DNA of 64,000 nt from RZZS01 sp964491785 (GCA_964491785.1 CAZBGS010000003.1:1-64000), one strand, 5' to 3'. Shown: positions 7,561 through 16,374, counted from the first letter of the stretch. Translations and numbers: made by a program. The notes: generated from the letters alone by a model not told the origin.

Positions 7561-10056
7561 TCAAACGATTTTTGGAATATCCTGCCCTGAACCATGCCGT
7601 CTGGAGTTAAAATCCTTCGGCAATGACCGCAGCCTTTCAGGCGAGTTCCGGATATTGTAGAAACCTGCGCCCCCCAGCCCGTCGAGTTCCTCCCACTCCA
7701 GAGGCATCGCGACGCCCGCCCCCGGCCTTGCCCTCACCGAGAAATCGGCTATCGCCGTTGCGGTATAATCGTTTCTCATATAGTCGACGAATATCTTTCC
7801 TTTGCGCTTCGCCTTTTTCATGTTCGCGATATACGCCTGCGGCACATCGTCCTGCATTTTTTCCGCTAAAGTTTTGGCAAAAGCCTTAACCTCGCCAAAA
7901 GCGTTGTTTCCGCTTAACGGCGCAACCACGTGAAGCCCCTTCCCGCCAGTGGTCTTTACAAAGCTGACAAGCCCCAGCCCTTCCAGCCTCGCGCGCACAT
8001 CGAGCGCCGCCAGCTTTACCGCTTCGAATGGAACGTCGTCAGCCGGATCCAGATCGAACACCACTCTGTCCGGATAATCTATCCTCTCATGCCCCGAACC
8101 CCATGGGTGCATCTCGATAACTCCCATCTGCACAAGATTCAAAACCCCGGCCACGCTGTCCACCATCAGATACTCGTTCTTCGTGTTCTTGTAATCCATC
8201 GCCACCGGATGAACTTCCTTTCCCATGCCCCGCCCCGGAGAACGCTGATAAAAGCAGTCCGACTTCAGTCCTTCCGGACAACGCACCAGACTGAGCGGAT
8301 GCCCCCCGATATCGGCAAGCATCAGCGGCGCCGCCAGCGCATAATATTCCGCCAGATCCCCCTTGCTGACACCATCACCGGGAAAAACGATCCGATCCGG
8401 ATGCGTGATCCTGACGCCAAGCACCACCACATCCCCTTTCCCCCCTCCTTTCTCCCTCTTTTCCCCCTCACTCTCAAGGGAAGAAGTACGGGGATTTAAG
8501 ATATTGTTCGCTTTACTCAAACCCTTGAAAGATGGATGACGCAAATTCCCATCCTCAGTCCACTCGGTAAATTCCACCTCCCCTGAATATTCCGGCTCCA
8601 CCCAGACAGCCGCCTTGTCCGTCTTGCGGCGCGGCTTTTCAAATGGCGGCTCCTCCCGCCTGATTTTCTGTAGCATGCTAAACAGATCTTCGGCCATCCG
8701 GGCCGTAAATCCCGTCCCGACCTTCCCCGCATACACAAGCTTTCCGTCCTGAAAGTAACCGATATGCAGCGCCCCGATCGCATCCTTCCTGTCACTGGCG
8801 ACATTATAGCCTGTTATGACGAAATCCTGACGCTTCGAGCATTTCACCTTCAGCCAGTTCCGGCTCCGCTTCATCTCGTAAGCCGCATCCGCCCTCTTGC
8901 AGATTATCCCTTCAAGCTTCAGGTCGCAGGCGTTTGCGATCATCGTTTCGCCGCCGCCCGCCACATGTTCGCTATACTTAAGATACTCGCCAGACTTGGG
9001 AATAATTTCCTCCAGCTTCGCCTTGCGCTTCCGCTGGGGCAACCGGGTCATCCTTTCGCCGTCAAGATGCAGCAGATCGAAACAAAAAGCCTGTATCGCC
9101 CCCGGATTGCCTCCCTGACCGAGAGCCTCTCTCAGCTTGCCAAAATCGCTTATCCCCTCTTCGTCAAGGACAACGGCTTCGGCGTCGATCACGGCATTAT
9201 CGACACGGAGCCCGGACGCGGCCCCGGCTATTGTGTAAAATCTGTCCGTCCAGTCATGCCCCCCTCTGGTTCTGATCCTCGCCACGCCTCCGGATATAAA
9301 AATCATAACCCTGTACCCGTCGAATTTGATCTCATGAAGCCACTCCTCCCCCGCCGGAGCCTTGCCTGATAACGTTGCCAGCTGCACTCCGGGATATTGC
9401 CGCTCAAGTTCTTCCATTTCCTTTTCCGCATTGACCCGCGCCGGATCAGCAGACGCCGGACTGCCCGGATAGGCAGCCGCGCCTTTCGCTATTTCCTCCA
9501 TCGTCCGTCCGCTATATACGCTTGAACCGCTTGCCTCAAGAAAAGCCCCATGATCGTCTCCGGCTATTTCGTTGCCGTCTTTCTCCTTGATCAGCAGCCA
9601 GCTTTCCTTTTCATTGCCGCTTCCGCCCTTCATGCGGATCAGCGCCCATCCGCCTTTCATCCGCTCGCCGGAAAGCTCGAATTTCAGGTTGCCCTTCGCA
9701 AGCCCCTCACGCGGATCGCCCTTCGGAATCCATACTCCACGATCCCAGATCATGACCGTTCCGCCCCCGTACTCCCCTTTTGGAATTATTCCTTCAAAGC
9801 CGCCGTAATCAAAAGGATGATCCTCGGTTCGCATCGCAAGCCGCCTGTCTCTGGGGTTATAGGACGGCCCCCTTGTGACCGCCCAGCTTTTCAGAACCCC
9901 GTCAAGCTCCAGCCGCAGATCGTAGTGCAGCCGCCTCGCCGCATGCTTCTGGATTACGAATTCAAGCTCGCCCGCGGACTCTCGCACCAAACCTTTCGGC
10001 TCCGGAGTTTTCCCGAAATTCCGCCTGCGGTTATACTCTTCAAGCGTCTGGTACAT
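7561..10056 (-). CDS. ligD: Multidomain DNA ligase D for non-homologous end joining
   Basis: 831 residues in the proteobacterial order phosphoesterase, ligase, polymerase. The 3'-phosphoesterase spans about 1-190, with QKHAARRLHYDLRLE giving its His and Asp ligands (H38, H44, D46). The ATP-dependent ligase spans about 220-520, with the nucleotidyl lysine at K244 in HEIKFDGYR. The primase-polymerase lies at the C-terminus with FDLDPAD (metal-binding aspartates), TTGGKGLHVV and FVDYMRND. The ligase-polymerase linker contains an odd charged segment (SSLESEGEKREKGGGKGD) that looks repeat-derived. It starts 2 bases after the ku stop, so the two form one operon. Confidence 0.95.
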   Translation of the reverse strand: MYQTLEEYNRRRNFGKTPEPKGLVRESAGELEFVIQKHAARRLHYDLRLELDGVLKSWAVTRGPSYNPRDRRLAMRTEDHPFDYGGFEGIIPKGEYGGGTVMIWDRGVWIPKGDPREGLAKGNLKFELSGERMKGGWALIRMKGGSGNEKESWLLIKEKDGNEIAGDDHGAFLEASGSSVYSGRTMEEIAKGAAAYPGSPASADPARVNAEKEMEELERQYPGVQLATLSGKAPAGEEWLHEIKFDGYRVMIFISGGVARIRTRGGHDWTDRFYTIAGAASGLRVDNAVIDAEAVVLDEEGISDFGKLREALGQGGNPGAIQAFCFDLLHLDGERMTRLPQRKRKAKLEEIIPKSGEYLKYSEHVAGGGETMIANACDLKLEGIICKRADAAYEMKRSRNWLKVKCSKRQDFVITGYNVASDRKDAIGALHIGYFQDGKLVYAGKVGTGFTARMAEDLFSMLQKIRREEPPFEKPRRKTDKAAVWVEPEYSGEVEFTEWTEDGNLRHPSFKGLSKANNILNPRTSSLESEGEKREKGGGKGDVVVLGVRITHPDRIVFPGDGVSKGDLAEYYALAAPLMLADIGGHPLSLVRCPEGLKSDCFYQRSPGRGMGKEVHPVAMDYKNTKNEYLMVDSVAGVLNLVQMGVIEMHPWGSGHERIDYPDRVVFDLDPADDVPFEAVKLAALDVRARLEGLGLVSFVKTTGGKGLHVVAPLSGNNAFGEVKAFAKTLAEKMQDDVPQAYIANMKKAKRKGKIFVDYMRNDYTATAIADFSVRARPGAGVAMPLEWEELDGLGGAGFYNIRNSPERLRSLPKDFNSRRHGSGQDIPKIV

Positions 10057-10058
10057 GA

Positions 10059-10871
10059 CTACCCGGCCCGCTTCTCACCCCCATGCCGCCCCCCGCTTTC
10101 TTCCAGGCTTCTCTTGAGCGCATCCATGATATTGACCACCTTCCCCGGCCCCGGCCCGTCCCGGCCGGCAACGATTTCCCTGCCCTCCAGCTTGGCTTCG
10201 ATTATCTCCTTCAGGGCTTCCTGATAATGATCCTCGAAATCACCGGGAATAAATTCCTTTGTTTTGCTGTCTATCAGCTGTTGGGCAAGAAGTATCTGAT
10301 CCTCGTCCACCTGCACCTCTTCCGGTATCTCGTCGAAATACTTTCCGGCTTCCCGCACCTCGTAATCGTATCGCAATGTCTCAAGCACCATGCCGTTGCC
10401 GCATGGCCGTATCGCCGCTATCCGCTCCCGGCTTCCAAGCACCACCTGCCCGATCGCGGTCTTGCCGGATTTCCGGAGCGCGTCCCTGATGGTGACGAAA
10501 GCCTCGACCGCGAAATCTCCGTCCGGAGCCAGATAATACGGCTTGTCGAAATAAATCGGGTCGACATCCCTGATATCGGTGAACTGCACAAGGTCTATGG
10601 TGTGCCTGCTCTCGACTTTCAGCTTTCCAAGCTCCTCATCGCCGATCGGCACGTAACGCCCTTTCTCGTACTCGTATCCCTTGACGATATTCTCGCCGGG
10701 AACGTCGTCCCTGCTGCTTGTCACCTGCTTGTAATGAATGCGTTCCCCGGTTTCCCTGTCGAGCTTGTTGAGACTTATCTTGTTGGTTGCCGTTGTCGCC
10801 GCGAAAAGTCTCACCGGAAATGAAACCAGCGACAATCTGATATGCCCTTTCCAGTAAGCCCTCTCCGCCAT
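10059..10871 (-). CDS. ku: Ku DNA end-binding protein
   Basis: A 270-residue bacterial Ku. It opens with WKGHIRLSLVSFPVRLF, followed by the typical core (ISLNKLDRETGERIHYKQV, GYEYEKGRYVPI, RDVDPIYFDKPYYLAPD), ILLAQQLIDSK, and a basic C-terminal tail. Ku forms a dimer that encircles broken DNA ends and recruits LigD. AAGGAG lies upstream of ATG 10871. An EcfG-like promoter at 10893-10918 precedes it, so end joining is likely induced by general stress, as is established for the stress-controlled ku2/ligD2 pair of Sinorhizobium meliloti. Confidence 0.95.
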   Translation of the reverse strand: MAERAYWKGHIRLSLVSFPVRLFAATTATNKISLNKLDRETGERIHYKQVTSSRDDVPGENIVKGYEYEKGRYVPIGDEELGKLKVESRHTIDLVQFTDIRDVDPIYFDKPYYLAPDGDFAVEAFVTIRDALRKSGKTAIGQVVLGSRERIAAIRPCGNGMVLETLRYDYEVREAGKYFDEIPEEVQVDEDQILLAQQLIDSKTKEFIPGDFEDHYQEALKEIIEAKLEGREIVAGRDGPGPGKVVNIMDALKRSLEESGGRHGGEKRAG

Positions 10872-10892
10872 GACTGCTCCTTGCTGATATCA

Positions 10893-10918
10893 AACCGGAC
10901 AATCATCCCCGCGGTTCC
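10893..10918 (-). promoter_or_regulatory. EcfG-type promoter of ku-ligD
   Basis: On the minus strand GGAAC is followed after 17 bases by GGTTTGAT. It lies 22 bases upstream of the ku start and matches the alphaproteobacterial general-stress consensus GGAAC-N16-17-CGTT with one change. Confidence 0.75.
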
Positions 10919-10927
10919 TGTCAGCCC

Positions 10928-10952
10928 GGAACCGCCGCAACCCCGTAACGTT
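10928..10952 (+). promoter_or_regulatory. EcfG-type promoter of the PLD-VTT gene
   Basis: GGAAC (10928-10932), 16 bases, CGTT (10949-10952): an exact match to the consensus. The ATG at 10962 is only 9 bases past the -10 element, so the transcript would be nearly leaderless. It is back to back with the ku promoter. Confidence 0.8.
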
Positions 10953-10961
10953 TGAGATATA

Positions 10962-13049
10962 ATGAGTTATCCGGGTATCTGCACGACTGCCAGAAGCGCC
11001 GCTTTCATCACCGAATGCCAAACCTATTACAAGGCGGTCTGGCAAGCGATCCAGAAAGCCGAAAGATCGGTATTCATTACCGGATGGGACATCGACAGCC
11101 GCATAGAACTGCTGCGCGGCGGCGACAAGCCCGATCCGGGAAAAAACTATTCGCTTCTGTGCACGATCAACCGCAAGGCGTATGCCAGCCCCCGCATGCG
11201 ATTTTACCTGAACAAATGGAAGCCCTCCATTATCTATTTCAAGGAACGCGAAAGTTTCCCGAGGCTTAAATGGTACGCCCGCACCCCCTCAAACGTCCAT
11301 ATGTGCCTCGACGACGTAATCGCCACCGGCGGCAGCCATCACCAGAAAATAGTCATTATAGACGACCGGATCGCCTTCAGCGGCGGCATGGACATAGCCC
11401 TTGGCCGATGGGACACTCCCGATCACCTGCCCGACAACCCGCTTAGAACAGGGCCGATCGGCCCCTACGCCCCCTATCACGACTTGCAGATCGCCCTTGA
11501 AGGCGAGGCGGTGCGAGAACTCGCCAACCTCGCCCGCTGGCGCTGGAAAAGAGCCACAGGGTTCAGTGCCCTCCCCTTCACTCCCGGCGGCAATGACGTT
11601 TGGCCGGAAGCTTTGCAAAAACAATTGTTCAATTTCTCTCTTCTGATTTCGCAGACTTTTCCGCAAATGAAGGACATTGGCGAAAAACGCGAAATCGAGG
11701 AAATTCTCATTCACAACATCAACAAGGCAAAAGATTTTATTTACATTGAAAACCAGTACCTAACCTATGAACCAATAGCGAGATTCCTGAACGAGCGGCT
11801 AAAGACATGCCCTGATCTGCGCATCCTTCTCCTTAGTTCATACAACCCGCAGGGGCCTCTCGAAAAAGGCGTGATGTGGCAGGGGCGTATCAACTTCCGG
11901 GAAATTCTGATGGACGGTATTTCCAGGGATCGCGTCCGCTTGCTCTGCCCGGTAAGCAGGCGCGAGGACGGCAGCGAGGAAGCCATAAGGGTTCATGCCA
12001 AGCTCATGATCGTCGACGACCGCTATCTCCACATCGGTTCGGCCAACCTGAACGGCCGCTCCATGGGCCACGACAGCGAATGCGATATCGTCTGCATCGC
12101 CGGCAATGAAAAACACCGCATGGCGATCACCGCTCTTCGCAACTCGTTAATAGAAAAATTCAGCAGCACAAAGATAGAAGGCAAGATCGATTTTGACCGC
12201 CTGCTCCGGCCTGAAGCTGGAAAACACCTTATTCTCCATGAAATCGACGACCAAAAATTTGCAGAGCCCCTGATCGGAAAATACACTTTCAAACTTGGAG
12301 ACAAGGCAGAACCACGGCTCCCCGGCACAATAGACCCGGCAGCCTACCGAACAAAAATCATCTCTCCATGGAGGAAAGCCATATACAGGATTATTTTTTC
12401 CACACTTGTAATCGCTATGCTGATAACCGCCTGGCACCTCCTTAATCAGCCGGACTCCATTGACTGGATCAGGCATCGCATTGAATGGCTTTTCCAGGAA
12501 CATGGAAGATCATGGAGCAGCTTTGCAATAGTCGTCGCCGCCTATACCGTTCTGACCACCATAGGCTTCCCGGTAACCGTTCTGATCGCCCTCACGGCAA
12601 GTATTTTCGGGTCTTTATATGGCTTTTCCTATGCGATCTCCGCCTCGATGATTAGCGCCGCCGCGTCCTTCGGTCTGGGCAGCCTTCTCGGGCAGAATGT
12701 TTTGAGAGCCTTGTTCGGCCCGAGATTAAAGAGAATTAACGACAGACTGGAACAGACCGGAGTCCTGCAACTGGCCCTGCTGCGCATGGTTCCCATAGCT
12801 CCCTTTGGTATTTTTAATCTTGTCAGCGGCATCTCTGGAATTAAGTTCCTCCCTTATATAATCGGAACTTTACTTGGCATGGTTCCCGGCACTTTCGCCC
12901 TGAGCATTCTGGGCGACAGCCTTGCCGGAATCGTTGCCGACGCCAGCCCGGAGAACCTTGCCTATGCAGCTTTTGCAATCTCGCTATGGATTGGTTTAAT
13001 CTATAGTATGCATAAAATTTTCCACTACCTTCAAAAGAGCAGAAAGTGA
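10962..13049 (+). CDS. Phospholipase D-family protein fused to a VTT/DedA membrane domain
   Basis: 695 residues. The N-terminal part has two HKD motifs of the PLD superfamily: HQKIVIIDD (H127, K129, D134) and, near residue 350, VHAKLMIVDD followed by GSANLNGRS. The C-terminal third is membrane embedded and carries the SNARE-associated/VTT sequence (FPVTVLIALTASIFGSLYG, LRMVPIAPFGIFNLVSGIS). PLD-VTT fusions probably act on phospholipids, as phosphodiesterase or cardiolipin-synthase-like enzymes. There is no ribosome site, and the upstream promoter leaves almost no leader. The endonuclease-like gene follows 10 bases later. Confidence 0.88.
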   Translation: MSYPGICTTARSAAFITECQTYYKAVWQAIQKAERSVFITGWDIDSRIELLRGGDKPDPGKNYSLLCTINRKAYASPRMRFYLNKWKPSIIYFKERESFPRLKWYARTPSNVHMCLDDVIATGGSHHQKIVIIDDRIAFSGGMDIALGRWDTPDHLPDNPLRTGPIGPYAPYHDLQIALEGEAVRELANLARWRWKRATGFSALPFTPGGNDVWPEALQKQLFNFSLLISQTFPQMKDIGEKREIEEILIHNINKAKDFIYIENQYLTYEPIARFLNERLKTCPDLRILLLSSYNPQGPLEKGVMWQGRINFREILMDGISRDRVRLLCPVSRREDGSEEAIRVHAKLMIVDDRYLHIGSANLNGRSMGHDSECDIVCIAGNEKHRMAITALRNSLIEKFSSTKIEGKIDFDRLLRPEAGKHLILHEIDDQKFAEPLIGKYTFKLGDKAEPRLPGTIDPAAYRTKIISPWRKAIYRIIFSTLVIAMLITAWHLLNQPDSIDWIRHRIEWLFQEHGRSWSSFAIVVAAYTVLTTIGFPVTVLIALTASIFGSLYGFSYAISASMISAAASFGLGSLLGQNVLRALFGPRLKRINDRLEQTGVLQLALLRMVPIAPFGIFNLVSGISGIKFLPYIIGTLLGMVPGTFALSILGDSLAGIVADASPENLAYAAFAISLWIGLIYSMHKIFHYLQKSRK

Positions 13050-13059
13050 CCTCTCGCCG

Positions 13060-13812
13060 ATGACTATTCGTATTCTGAGTTACAATGTTCATGGCGGCAG
13101 GGGCGGTGACGGCATCAGAGACTATTCCCGAATCCACCGCTTTATGGAACAGCAGAAAATCGATATCGCCCTTTTCCAGGAATTTGAATGCCGCTGCTCT
13201 CGCGGCGGCTGCAAGGAAGACATGAAAGCCCTTCTGGCCGGGCCTTTTACCCATGCGGCCCACGGCCCGACGATCAGCGGCGATGACGGATGGTTCGGCA
13301 ATCTGGTCATCTCGCGCTTCCCTATCGTCGGCCACCAGACCCACGACCTAACCGTAAATGACCTTGAACCCCGCAACGTCATGGATATCAGAATAAAGGT
13401 ACCCAGAATTGGCGCGATCAGAATTCTCAATACCCACTTCGGTCTCATGATCGGCGAACGTATCCGGCAGTCCAGAAAACTGATAGATATAATCACCAGA
13501 GAAATAGATATGGGACTTCCCGTAATCCTCGCCGGAGACATTAACGAGTGGCGGCCTTATACGGGACTGATACGCAGCATCGGCAAAATCCTTCACCCGG
13601 TTCCATGCGGAGGCACATTTCCATCGGCCTTCCCCAAAGCGCATCTTGATCGCATCTGGTGCGCCCCCAAAAACCTTGTCTGGAAAGCGGTTCCTCTAAA
13701 GACCGCAGACACCGCGAAAATGTCAGACCACCTGCCCCTGATCGCCGAAATACAGTCCATCATCCTCCCCGCCGCCGCGCCCGCCATGAAGACAGCAATA
13801 GCTGCTGAATAA
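13060..13812 (+). CDS. Endonuclease/exonuclease/phosphatase family protein
   Basis: 250 residues with the EEP fold signature: RILSYNVHGG at the N-terminus, LFQEFECRC (metal-binding Glu), NTHFGLM, LAGDINEW and the terminal SDHLPLIAEI. Such proteins cleave phosphodiester bonds in DNA, phospholipids or sugar phosphates. In Proteobacteria they are often encoded beside PLD-VTT genes, as here, which suggests a shared lipid substrate, but the specificity is not visible. Probably co-transcribed with the PLD gene. Confidence 0.88.
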   Translation: MTIRILSYNVHGGRGGDGIRDYSRIHRFMEQQKIDIALFQEFECRCSRGGCKEDMKALLAGPFTHAAHGPTISGDDGWFGNLVISRFPIVGHQTHDLTVNDLEPRNVMDIRIKVPRIGAIRILNTHFGLMIGERIRQSRKLIDIITREIDMGLPVILAGDINEWRPYTGLIRSIGKILHPVPCGGTFPSAFPKAHLDRIWCAPKNLVWKAVPLKTADTAKMSDHLPLIAEIQSIILPAAAPAMKTAIAAE

Positions 13813-13875
13813 CGCCGCGCCGCCCGCCCATCCTGGGATGCAACCATTTGCGTCCTCAAGCGTAGGCTCGCAGAG

Positions 13876-14196
13876 ATGAACGCAGTCCGCATAATATATA
13901 TCGCCTTCATGCTGGCCGTGGTAATCGCCGCCAGCGCGGGGAGCCGTGAAATACATGACGAAGACTTCAGCGATGGCCTAAGGATAATAGAGAAAGAGGA
14001 TCAGTACCTCCTGCCTGTGGAACGCCCGCCGGACAACCCGCATCTGAGCGGGTATTTCGCGCCTGGCCATAGCTACGAAGATTACCTTCCCCAGGGTTTC
14101 CATACCGGTATCGACAATTATGGTTACGGACTTCAATACGGATACAGTTACGGAGCCAGCGATTACTTCACTTATGATAACAATTTCGATTATTAG
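13876..14196 (+). CDS. Small secreted Tyr/Gly-rich protein, function unknown
   Basis: 106 residues with an N-terminal hydrophobic segment (IIYIAFMLAVVIAASAG) that could be a signal peptide. An acidic middle is followed by a tail rich in Tyr, Gly, Asp and Asn (DNYGYGLQYGYSYGASDYF). I do not recognise the family. The ribosome site is weak (CAGAG) and no EcfG promoter is seen. It converges with the DUF1269 gene, with 6 bases between the stops. Confidence 0.6.
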   Translation: MNAVRIIYIAFMLAVVIAASAGSREIHDEDFSDGLRIIEKEDQYLLPVERPPDNPHLSGYFAPGHSYEDYLPQGFHTGIDNYGYGLQYGYSYGASDYFTYDNNFDY

Positions 14197-14202
14197 CAGA
14201 CT

Positions 14203-14772
14203 TTAGATGTTTCCTTTAAGCTGCCGGTTTTCATCGATAATATCATTAAGCCCCTCCCGCTTTCTGGACTGCTGAAACTGCTTGAAAAGATCCCGCTCCT
14301 TGCCACGGCTATAAGAAGTATGAAGTATCTCGCCGGTATACTTTGAAAGATGGTTTATAACTTTCCGTCTGGAGCTTGTATTAATTAGCAAAAATATCGC
14401 GGAAGTCTCCGGCTTGATCAGGGTTCCGGTTTCCTGGATAAAATCGTTGTTTATACCGAAATCGGAAAGATATCCGTGAATAGCTCCCAGAACCGCCCCG
14501 ATCAGCAACCCCATACCCAGCCCGATAACAGGATCGATAAATATAAAACCTATCAAAACGCCTGCCAGCCCTCCCAGAACCACGCCGTAATAAATTGATG
14601 CCTCCACGCTTTCCACCATCTGCCTGACCTCAATCGCCCCGTCCTCATGCCTCCAGACAACGCACGCATCCAGAACCTTTATCTTCCTTTTTTTCTGCAT
14701 GTCTATAAGTTCGGCCGCGAGCCGGGTGCCCTGCGATTTATCCGAGAAAGACGCCGCAATCAAAGTACTCAT
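14203..14772 (-). CDS. DUF1269-family membrane protein
   Basis: 189 residues. The N-terminus (TLIAASFSDKSQGTRLAAEL) and DACVVWRHEDGAIEV match the DUF1269 pattern. A central pair of Gly-rich helices (VVLGGLAGVLIGFIF and IGLGMGLLIGAVLGAIHG) is followed by a soluble region. The start is taken as ATG 14772: AGAGGAC sits just upstream and lies inside the codons of the longer frame that begins at 14793. An EcfG-type promoter precedes it, consistent with a stress-induced envelope protein. Confidence 0.75.
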   Translation of the reverse strand: MSTLIAASFSDKSQGTRLAAELIDMQKKRKIKVLDACVVWRHEDGAIEVRQMVESVEASIYYGVVLGGLAGVLIGFIFIDPVIGLGMGLLIGAVLGAIHGYLSDFGINNDFIQETGTLIKPETSAIFLLINTSSRRKVINHLSKYTGEILHTSYSRGKERDLFKQFQQSRKREGLNDIIDENRQLKGNI

Positions 14773-14792
14773 TAAAATGTCCTCTAAAATCA

Positions 14793-14818
14793 AACCATTA
14801 TAAATCGCGCAATGTTCC
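14793..14818 (-). promoter_or_regulatory. EcfG-type promoter of the DUF1269 gene
   Basis: Minus strand GGAAC, 17 bases, GGTTTGAT, ending about 20 bases before the ATG at 14772. Confidence 0.7.
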
Positions 14819-14863
14819 TCAAACTATAAAGATGGGTTTTTCCCACATATCCGCCAAATCTCA

Positions 14864-14888
14864 GGAACGCAATCCGCATCCAAGCGTT
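14864..14888 (+). promoter_or_regulatory. EcfG-type promoter of the 46-residue protein
   Basis: GGAAC (14864-14868), 16 bases, CGTT (14885-14888): an exact consensus match, 64 bases before the ATG at 14953 and divergent from the DUF1269 promoter. Confidence 0.8.
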
Positions 14889-14952
14889 AGGAATATAGTC
14901 AAACTTGAATCCCCAGGTAGAATTCTCGTGTTTGCTGAAAAGGAGAGAAGGC

Positions 14953-15093
14953 ATGACGATCATTCCCAAAACACCGGCCATTGAACCGGTTAAAATCCGG
15001 CAATGGCATGCCGTGAGCATGAAAACATACAGCGCCGCCGGCTATAAAGGCGGGAGAAGATTTGGCCTCGATAATAGAGCCGCCGAAGAATAA
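14953..15093 (+). CDS. 46-residue stress-island protein, function unknown
   Basis: A short basic protein of 46 residues (MTIIPKTPAIEPVKIRQWH and onwards) with no membrane segment. Three signals support it: a perfect EcfG-type promoter 64 bases upstream, a strong AAAGGAGAG ribosome site, and a terminator 16 bases after the stop. I do not recognise it. The transcript could also act as an RNA. Confidence 0.55.
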   Translation: MTIIPKTPAIEPVKIRQWHAVSMKTYSAAGYKGGRRFGLDNRAAEE

Positions 15094-15108
15094 TGACAGA
15101 TATCGAAA

Positions 15109-15144
15109 GCCGTATCGGACTGGAAACCATACGGCCTTATTTTT
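15109..15144 (+). terminator. Rho-independent terminator after the 46-residue gene
   Basis: GCCGTAT and ATACGGC form a 7-base stem around a 13-base loop, followed by CTTATTTTT. Confidence 0.7.
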
Positions 15145-15179
15145 AAAACCTAACCTGCAGACCGCGAGGCAGTCGAAAA

Positions 15180-15371
15180 ATGCAAATGATCGCCCTTGAA
15201 ATAAACAAGTCTCTTAAAGGCATCAGCCTTCCTGCCAACAATCTGGAGATAGAAGAATACTTCCGCGAGAAAGGGGCAGGCCCCGACCTGATACAGGCGA
15301 TCGGCAAATTGCCCGAGGGAACCTATTGCTCTGTGCGCGATATATCAAGAGCGATTAACAGCAATCTGTAA
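15180..15371 (+). CDS. DUF2795 family protein
   Basis: 63 residues with the DUF2795 pattern: a hydrophobic LKGISLPAN start, GAGPDLIQAIGKLPEGTYCSVRDIS and a final short helix. The family is small, soluble and of unknown function, often found among stress genes. A weak GAGGC lies upstream. No EcfG promoter is visible in the short gap after the preceding terminator. Confidence 0.75.
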   Translation: MQMIALEINKSLKGISLPANNLEIEEYFREKGAGPDLIQAIGKLPEGTYCSVRDISRAINSNL

Positions 15372-15392
15372 TCCGCGGCAAATCATATTATC

Positions 15393-16241
15393 TTATCCGC
15401 CAACTATCCATCCTCCGTTGGGATGCAGCACCTGACCGGTCATATACGATGCGTCTTCGCTGGCGAGAAACACATAACTCGGCGCAACCTCGTCAGGCTC
15501 CCCGGCACGCCCCATCAGCGTACTTTCGCCGAAATGAGCGACCTCATTTTCCTCAAAGGATGAGGGTATCAGCGGCGTCCAGATCGGCCCCGGCGCCACA
15601 CCGTTGACCCTGATCCCTCTTTTGGCAAGATTAGTCGCCAGCGCCCTGGTAAAACCGAGCATCGCCCCTTTTGTAGCCGCGTAGTCCACAAGAACCGGCT
15701 GCCCCCTGTAAGCCACGATCGACGTGGTATTGATTATGCTGTCACCTTCTCCCATACCGGGCAGAGCGGCCTGCGTTAAATAGAAAGCGCCATACATGTT
15801 GGTCTCGAAAGTCTTGTGCAATTGTTCGGAACTTATGTCCTCGACATTGTCGGTCTGATGCTGTTCCCCGGCATGATTTACAAGAATATTCAACCCTCCA
15901 AGCTCTTCCCGAACTTTCGCCACGGCGTCGAAACAAAATGACCGGTCTCTGATATCGCCTCGAAGGCAAAGGCACTTGCGCCCTTCAGCCTCCACATGTT
16001 TTGAAGTGACTTCAGCGTCAAGATCCTCGTATAGATAAATAAAGGCCACATCGGCCCCTTCCTTGGCATAGTCAATGGATATCGCCCTGCCTATGCCGCT
16101 GTCCCCTCCTGAAATCAGCGCCTTTTTACCTTCAAGCTTTCCTGCCGCCAGGTAATTCTTCATGAACGACCTGGGCCTTGGCACCATTTCGGTTTCCTGT
16201 CCCGGCTGTTTTTCCTGATGCTGCCTTGGATACGAGTTCAT
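15393..16241 (-). CDS. SDR-family oxidoreductase (stress-protein type)
   Basis: 282 residues. The cofactor motif is SGGDSGIGRA (TGxxxGIG with Ser for Thr), the catalytic YxxxK is YAATKGAM, and PGPIWTPLIPS follows it. The N-terminal extension with Gln/Pro-rich sequence is typical of the general-stress SDR subfamily (Bacillus YhdF/GSP39-like). The usual NNAG is NHAG here (VNHAGEQH). The physiological substrate is unknown. AAAGGAGAG precedes ATG 16241. A near-consensus EcfG promoter lies upstream, divergent from the CBS gene. Confidence 0.88.
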   Translation of the reverse strand: MNSYPRQHQEKQPGQETEMVPRPRSFMKNYLAAGKLEGKKALISGGDSGIGRAISIDYAKEGADVAFIYLYEDLDAEVTSKHVEAEGRKCLCLRGDIRDRSFCFDAVAKVREELGGLNILVNHAGEQHQTDNVEDISSEQLHKTFETNMYGAFYLTQAALPGMGEGDSIINTTSIVAYRGQPVLVDYAATKGAMLGFTRALATNLAKRGIRVNGVAPGPIWTPLIPSSFEENEVAHFGESTLMGRAGEPDEVAPSYVFLASEDASYMTGQVLHPNGGWIVGG

Positions 16242-16276
16242 GGCTCAACTCTCCTTTTTGTAACCAACTCGAAACC

Positions 16277-16301
16277 AACAGCAAATCCCTGGCAAAGTTC
16301 A
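16277..16301 (-). promoter_or_regulatory. Probable EcfG-type promoter of the SDR gene
   Basis: Minus strand TGAAC, 17 bases, GTT. One mismatch in the -35 element (T for G). It abuts the divergent CBS promoter. Confidence 0.5.
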
Positions 16302-16306
16302 TAAGA

Positions 16307-16331
16307 GGAACTTAGCCAACAAGCCTTGGTT
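16307..16331 (+). promoter_or_regulatory. EcfG-type promoter of the CBS gene
   Basis: GGAAC (16307-16311), 17 bases, GTTTGAT, 44 bases before the ATG at 16375. Confidence 0.75.
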
Positions 16332-16374
16332 TGATGGAAACACCATGATGAATTCCAAACAGGAGTAGCGCGAA

